Below, in pieces: positions 60,051 through 64,000 of a stretch of DNA of 64,000 nt (its first letter is position 1; each line of letters begins with the position of its first letter). Location: positions 2,724,501-2,788,500 of the forward strand of contig NZ_CP104965.1 in the NCBI RefSeq assembly GCF_025452235.1, written 5' to 3'. The position numbers and the translations under genes were made by a program. The DNA comes from Devosia neptuniae (lineage in GTDB: Bacteria; Pseudomonadota; Alphaproteobacteria; Rhizobiales; Devosiaceae). The notes under the pieces are model-generated. The model was not told the origin of the DNA, made no database searches, and saw only the letters and a list, made by a program, of their open reading frames with translations.

Positions 60051-61872
60051 GACCAATTGGTCCGCCACTACCGGCAGCCTAGACCTCTCCACGCTCAGCG
60101 CCGGCTATGCCAGTGGGGCGCTGACGCCGACCCGGGTCATCTCGGCCATTTATGACCGTATCGCCGCGCGTGGCGAGGATCATGTGTGGATCCATCTTGT
60201 CGATCGGGCGGACGCCTTGGCCGCCGCAGCGGCGCTGGAGAGCGCGGGCTATGACGGACGCCCGCTCTGGGGCATTCCGTTTTCTGTCAAGGATTGCAAT
60301 GACATAGTGGGGCTGCCCACCACCAATGCCCTGCCGGAAGGCGCCTATATTGCGCAGACCAGTGGGCAGGCCATTACCCGCCTGTTCGACGCCGGCGCCA
60401 TCCTGATCGGCAAGACCAATATGGATCAGTTCGGCATTGGCCTCGTCGGTATGCGCACGCCTTATGGCGCCTGTTCCTCGGTGTTCGACGAGGATTTCAT
60501 CTCCGGCGGCTCCAGCTCCGGCTCGGCGGTTTCGGTCGCGGCGGGGCTAGCGAGTTTTTCCATCGCCAATGACGCCGCAGGATCGGGCAGGGTGCCGGCG
60601 GGTTTCAACAATATCGTGGGCATCAAGCCGACGCCGGGCCTGGTCAGCAATGCCTGCGTTTCGGGCGGCGGGTGCGTCAAGACCATCGAGACCCTGGCGG
60701 TGTTCGCGCTGACCGTGGAAGACGGCATGGACGTGCTGCGCCTCATCGCGGGCTACGATCCATCCTATCCATTCTCCAAGCCCGAGGCCGATCTGGTGCC
60801 GCTGGTGCCAGCCGCCCCAGCGCCGCATTTCCGCTTCGGCATCCCCAAGGGCGCAGCCTTGCGGTTCTTTGGCGACAGCGAAGCCGAACGGCTGTTTGCG
60901 GAGGCCGTCAAACGCCTGCAAGCACTGGGTGGCGAGGCGGTGGAGGTCGACTTTGCGCCGTTCGAGGAAACCCAGCGCATCCTTTATGAAGGTCCCTGGA
61001 TTTCCGAGCGGGCACTGAGCCTCGACGCGGTGCTGGAACGCCATCGTGACGCCATCCATCCGGTCACGCGGCAGATATTGTCCAATTCCGGCAAGTTCAC
61101 TGCGCTCGACACGTTTGGCGCGATCCATCGTATTGCCGAGCTCAAATGCGCTACTCGCCCGATCTGGGACGATATTGCCGTGCTGATGGTGCCGACAACG
61201 CCCACCATTTACCGCAAGTCCGAGATTGAAGCCGACCCGATCGCGCTCAATGCCAGGCTGGGCATCTACACCAATTTCGTCAACCTGATGGGGTTGTGCG
61301 GCATTGCCGTGCCCAATGGTTTTCGCGTCGATGGCCTGCCGCTGGGTGTGACCTTCCTGGCGCCCGGCTTTGCCGAGGCAAAGGCTGCGGGTGTCGCTGC
61401 CGCGTTCCACCGTGCCACCCGCCTGTCGCTTGGCATGTTCGCCAATGCCTATCCGGCACCGAGCGAGCCTGAGCTTGGTGCGGATTATCGCGAAATCGCC
61501 GTGGTGGGCGCTCATCTTTCCGGCATGGCGCTCAATCATGAATTGCTGGAGTGTGGCGCCATTTTTCGCCGGGCTGCGACGACCAGTGACAAATACCAGC
61601 TCTTCGCGCTGGGCACGACCCCGCCAAAGCCAGGTCTGGTTCGAACAGCATCCGGCGGCAGCAAGATCGCGGTCGAGGTGTGGGCCTTGCCGCTTGCCGG
61701 TTTTGGCGATTTTGTATCCCGTATCCCGGCGCCGCTGGGCGTCGGCAAACTGGAACTGGAGGATGGCAGCCAGATCACCGGCTTCCTCTGCGAAGCGGCC
61801 GCTACCATTGGGCAGCCCGACATCAGCGGTTTTGGCGGGTGGGCGGCCACCTACCACCAGGCTGCTGACTAA
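60043..61872 (+). CDS. atzF: Allophanate hydrolase (AtzF type)
   Basis: A 609-residue two-domain enzyme splitting allophanate to ammonia and CO2, the last step of cyanurate/biuret and urea-carboxylase pathways. The amidase-signature triad is Lys83 (FSVKDCND), Ser157 (GGSSSGSA) and Ser181 (AGSGRVPAG), with the same spacing as I recall for AtzF (K91, S165, S189). The C-terminal domain (about residues 455-605: AVVGAHLSGMALNHELLECGAIF ... KLELEDGSQITGFLCEA) is specific for allophanate hydrolases. No urea carboxylase is in the window, so the allophanate should come from biuret or a related compound. Confidence 0.93.
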   Translation: MLETNWSATTGSLDLSTLSAGYASGALTPTRVISAIYDRIAARGEDHVWIHLVDRADALAAAAALESAGYDGRPLWGIPFSVKDCNDIVGLPTTNALPEGAYIAQTSGQAITRLFDAGAILIGKTNMDQFGIGLVGMRTPYGACSSVFDEDFISGGSSSGSAVSVAAGLASFSIANDAAGSGRVPAGFNNIVGIKPTPGLVSNACVSGGGCVKTIETLAVFALTVEDGMDVLRLIAGYDPSYPFSKPEADLVPLVPAAPAPHFRFGIPKGAALRFFGDSEAERLFAEAVKRLQALGGEAVEVDFAPFEETQRILYEGPWISERALSLDAVLERHRDAIHPVTRQILSNSGKFTALDTFGAIHRIAELKCATRPIWDDIAVLMVPTTPTIYRKSEIEADPIALNARLGIYTNFVNLMGLCGIAVPNGFRVDGLPLGVTFLAPGFAEAKAAGVAAAFHRATRLSLGMFANAYPAPSEPELGADYREIAVVGAHLSGMALNHELLECGAIFRRAATTSDKYQLFALGTTPPKPGLVRTASGGSKIAVEVWALPLAGFGDFVSRIPAPLGVGKLELEDGSQITGFLCEAAATIGQPDISGFGGWAATYHQAAD

Positions 61873-61900
61873 CGCTTGCAACAAACTGCTTGCAACGAAC

Positions 61901-61916
61901 CGTACCGTACGGTACG
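61901..61916. promoter_or_regulatory. Candidate TetR operator (perfect 16-base palindrome)
   Basis: CGTACCGTACGGTACG is a perfect palindrome in the 96-base gap between atzF and the TetR gene, a form typical of TetR operators. A direct repeat GCTTGCAAC lies just upstream at 61874-61882 and 61888-61896. Confidence 0.75.
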
Positions 61917-61968
61917 CCTCTCGTCGAAATCGGCTGAGCCATCGGCCGCATCGCGTGAGGACTGACCC

Positions 61969-63649
<1,681 letters not shown>

Positions 63650-63658
63650 GCGACAAAG

Positions 63659-63686
63659 CGGCCGGGGCGACCCGGCCGTTTTCTTT
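63659..63686 (+). terminator. Rho-independent terminator after ilvC
   Basis: CGGCCGGG (63659-63666), short loop, CCCGGCCG (63671-63678), then TTTTCTTTCT. It starts nine bases after the ilvC stop. Confidence 0.92.
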
Positions 63687-63691
63687 CTGCC

Positions 63692-64000
63692 ATGCAGATC
63701 GTTCCCGTTTCGCAAATCGATATTCGTCTGGTGCCCGGCGCCTGGCCGCTGCCACCCGCTATGCGCGCCGAGGTGCCGGCCTTTTGGCAATCGGCACTCG
63801 ACGCCAATCCGCACCTGTGGGATGGGCGCATTCTTGGGCTGACAGCGCCAGGCGGCGGGCCGGTCGCGATCCGCGATGGCGCATTGCAGGCGGAGGCGCT
63901 CGAGGATGCCTATTCGGCATTCATGCTTTGGCGCAGCCAGGGCTTTCCCGATATCGGGCTCTGCCACACCTTCGGCTGGGCATTGATCGTGAGCAGCGAT
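63692..64000 (+). CDS. Probable Nudix hydrolase, 5' part only
   Basis: The frame opens at ATG 63692 and runs without a stop to the end of the window (103 codons). The sequence MQIVPVSQIDIRLVPGAWPL, then ANPHLWDGRILGL and SAFMLWRSQGFPDIG, resembles the N-terminal domain of a group of rhizobial Nudix hydrolases in which the Nudix box comes later. The box itself would lie outside the window, so the call is tentative. The start is unclear because the ilvC terminator lies only six bases upstream, which leaves little room for a promoter or binding site. Confidence 0.6.
   Translation, partial: MQIVPVSQIDIRLVPGAWPLPPAMRAEVPAFWQSALDANPHLWDGRILGLTAPGGGPVAIRDGALQAEALEDAYSAFMLWRSQGFPDIGLCHTFGWALIVSSD

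Overview
The window looks like chromosomal DNA of an alphaproteobacterium of the order Hyphomicrobiales, most likely Devosia or a close relative. The basis is GC-rich codon use, the gene order folA-hflK-hflC ... serB/miaA ... ilvB-ilvN-pdxJ, the DUF4424 gene at the left edge, many ABC importers, and dispersed palindromic intergenic repeats. The genus is an inference. I see no rRNA, tRNA, CRISPR array, transposase or phage gene.

Layout. 1-15.5 kb is mostly core: DUF4424 (cut by the window edge), a GNAT enzyme, dihydrofolate reductase, HflK/HflC, SerB divergent from MiaA, a MATE exporter, a cold-shock protein, a Nudix hydrolase, a PiT phosphate transporter, and the branched-chain amino acid genes ilvB-ilvN, preceded by a translated leader peptide and an attenuator. 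PdxJ follows. 15.7-26.5 kb holds TetR/Bcr-type drug efflux, an FMN reductase, Kup, an FAD monooxygenase, an old-yellow-enzyme homologue, a second MFS pump and an exported alpha/beta hydrolase.

26.5-47 kb is a run of accessory uptake modules: a LacI-regulated GH172 (DUF2961) glycosidase gene with a complete Opp/Dpp-type importer; a siderophore-type importer with a RirA-like operator; an operon of creatininase, polyamine-type ATPase, binding protein and fused double permease; a DeoR-BtpA/SgcQ pair; and an SDR-questin oxidase pair.

47-62.6 kb is the most interesting part, a nitrogen-compound catabolic locus built from two divergent operons. The left operon encodes an FAD/NAD(P) monooxygenase-like protein, two CodA/AtzC-type amidohydrolases, a gamma-glutamyltransferase/oxamate-amidohydrolase-like Ntn hydrolase and an FGGY kinase. 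The right operon encodes a CUT1-type ABC importer, a biuret-hydrolase-like cysteine hydrolase, an overlapping paralogue of it in which all three catalytic residues are replaced, an AtzF-type allophanate hydrolase and a TetR regulator. A sigma-54-like -24/-12 element lies in front of the importer. The genes suggest uptake of an (amino- or ureido-) compound, possibly glycosylated, and its breakdown through biuret/allophanate-like intermediates to ammonia and CO2. The substrate is unknown. ilvC follows four bases after the TetR gene, and the window ends inside a probable Nudix hydrolase gene.
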